DNA of 64,000 bases, taken from the NCBI GenBank assembly GCA_964057225.1, contig OZ059894.1, forward strand, positions 3,906,001 to 3,970,000, in the 5' to 3' direction. The position numbers and the translations under genes were made by a program. Numbering within the stretch: position 1 is the stretch's first letter; every line of letters begins with the position of its first letter. The stretch comes from Auanema rhodensis (Eukaryota; Nematoda; Chromadorea; Rhabditida; Rhabditidae). Of this stretch, positions 63,941-64,000 are shown in pieces. The notes below the pieces were generated by a model. It searched no databases. It saw nothing but the letters and a program-made list of their open reading frames with translations, and was not told the DNA's origin.

Positions 63941-64000
63941 CTCGATTTTCACCCTGAAGGAATAATTTTTTCGTTGAATAACATTATCCATCGTCTTTGC
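63941..64000 (+). repeat. Partial monomer cut by the window end
   Basis: The first 60 bases of a further monomer, ending in ctttgc at the window edge. It has a24 and c32 and one private change (acattatcc in place of acattgtcc). Nothing suggests the array stops here. Confidence 0.95.

Larger units (their letters stand above)
1..64000 (+). repeat. Satellite DNA array, 351-bp monomer, 183 complete copies
   Basis: Every base belongs to a head-to-tail tandem array. The marker 'ctcgatttt' recurs at 1, 352, 703, 1054, 1405, 1757 and so on to 63941, always on the same strand. The basic period is 351 bp; 352-bp copies carry one extra t near position 32, 350-bp copies lack one base, and 18 junctions lack 17 bp. 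These lengths sum exactly to the last marker. Copies differ mainly at about a dozen recurring sites, and most carry no private change, so the array has been homogenised recently. There is no inversion, transposon, gene or unique spacer. The strand sign is only the reading direction used here. Both ends are cut by the window, so the real array is longer. The family is not one I recognise; a centromeric or pericentromeric location is likely but not shown by sequence alone. Confidence 0.99.

Noticed and set aside
1-64000. Possible protein-coding repeats, since 351 is a multiple of three and an open frame could run through many monomers
   Set aside because: In the reference monomer stops fall in all six frames; the longest stop-free stretch is about 138 nt. 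Any short ORF is simply repeated with the monomer.
1-64000. CRISPR-like regular repetition
   Set aside because: The period is 351 bp and the entire unit repeats; there are no short repeats separated by unique spacers.
1-64000. Ribosomal DNA spacer subrepeats, telomeric repeats, or transposon terminal repeats as the origin of the array
   Set aside because: No rRNA-like sequence, no short telomere motif runs, no reverse transcriptase or transposase reading frame, and no target-site duplication were seen.

Overview
The whole window is one uninterrupted tandem satellite DNA array. From the first to the last base it is a 351-bp, AT-rich monomer (about 32% G+C, counted in the first copy) repeated head to tail in a single orientation. 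Walking the array in phase with the motif 'ctcgatttt' gives 183 complete monomers plus a 60-base partial copy from 63941. The lengths close exactly: 183 x 351, minus 18 shared 17-bp deletions, plus 19 one-base insertions, minus 6 one-base deletions, equals 63940. I see no protein-coding gene, RNA gene, transposon, CRISPR array or unique sequence. In the reference monomer all six frames are closed, with no stop-free stretch longer than about 138 nt, and because 351 is a multiple of 3 those stops recur in the same frame in every copy.

Organism: certainly a eukaryotic heterochromatic (centromeric, pericentromeric or subtelomeric) array. The monomer keeps all the CpG expected from its composition (12 seen, about 9 expected), which argues against a heavily CpG-methylated genome such as a vertebrate or most plants. 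With the AT-rich, A-tract-rich sequence and a length of about two nucleosome repeats, it fits an insect or another invertebrate such as a nematode. I do not recognise the satellite family and cannot name a species.

Monomers fall into a few classes defined by linked substitutions. Positions refer to the 1-351 monomer. Class L (109 copies) has ccttg at 60-64 and t70. Class M (58 copies) has ccatg and a70, usually with g24, t151, t224 and a244. Class N (15 copies) is L with a72. One copy (63239) is a mosaic. Subclasses: 'B' (19 L copies, 352 bp, c32 replaced by tt), 'E' (18 L copies with a108), and 18 junctions lacking 17 bp between monomers.

Layout: 1-5619, B/L/N trimers; 5620-9480, L-M alternation; 9481-11885, deletion-bearing E-M dimers of 685 bp; 11886-15043, mixed. 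From 15044 the first part repeats in the same order: 15044-20662 matches 1-5619 at a constant offset of 15043, followed by a 6-monomer insertion, the L-M zone with 2 monomers missing, and the E-M zone with 1 monomer missing, up to about 27.98 kb. 27983-34198 is rich in deletion junctions; 34199-45066 is mixed, with a run of six L monomers; 45067-53493 holds a six-monomer higher-order repeat of 2107 bp; 53494-62535 returns to deletion-bearing and B/N forms, including a 1387-bp four-monomer repeat in two copies; 62536-64000 has more private mutations, as if approaching an array edge.

How it works together: there is no encoded pathway. What can be read is the array's evolution by unequal crossover and block duplication in whole-monomer steps, with several chimeric monomers that fix crossover positions. 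The monomer also carries several dyad symmetries and one TATA/initiator-like pair spaced like an insect core promoter and destroyed by the 17-bp deletion. These are the features that could matter for chromatin or satellite transcription.
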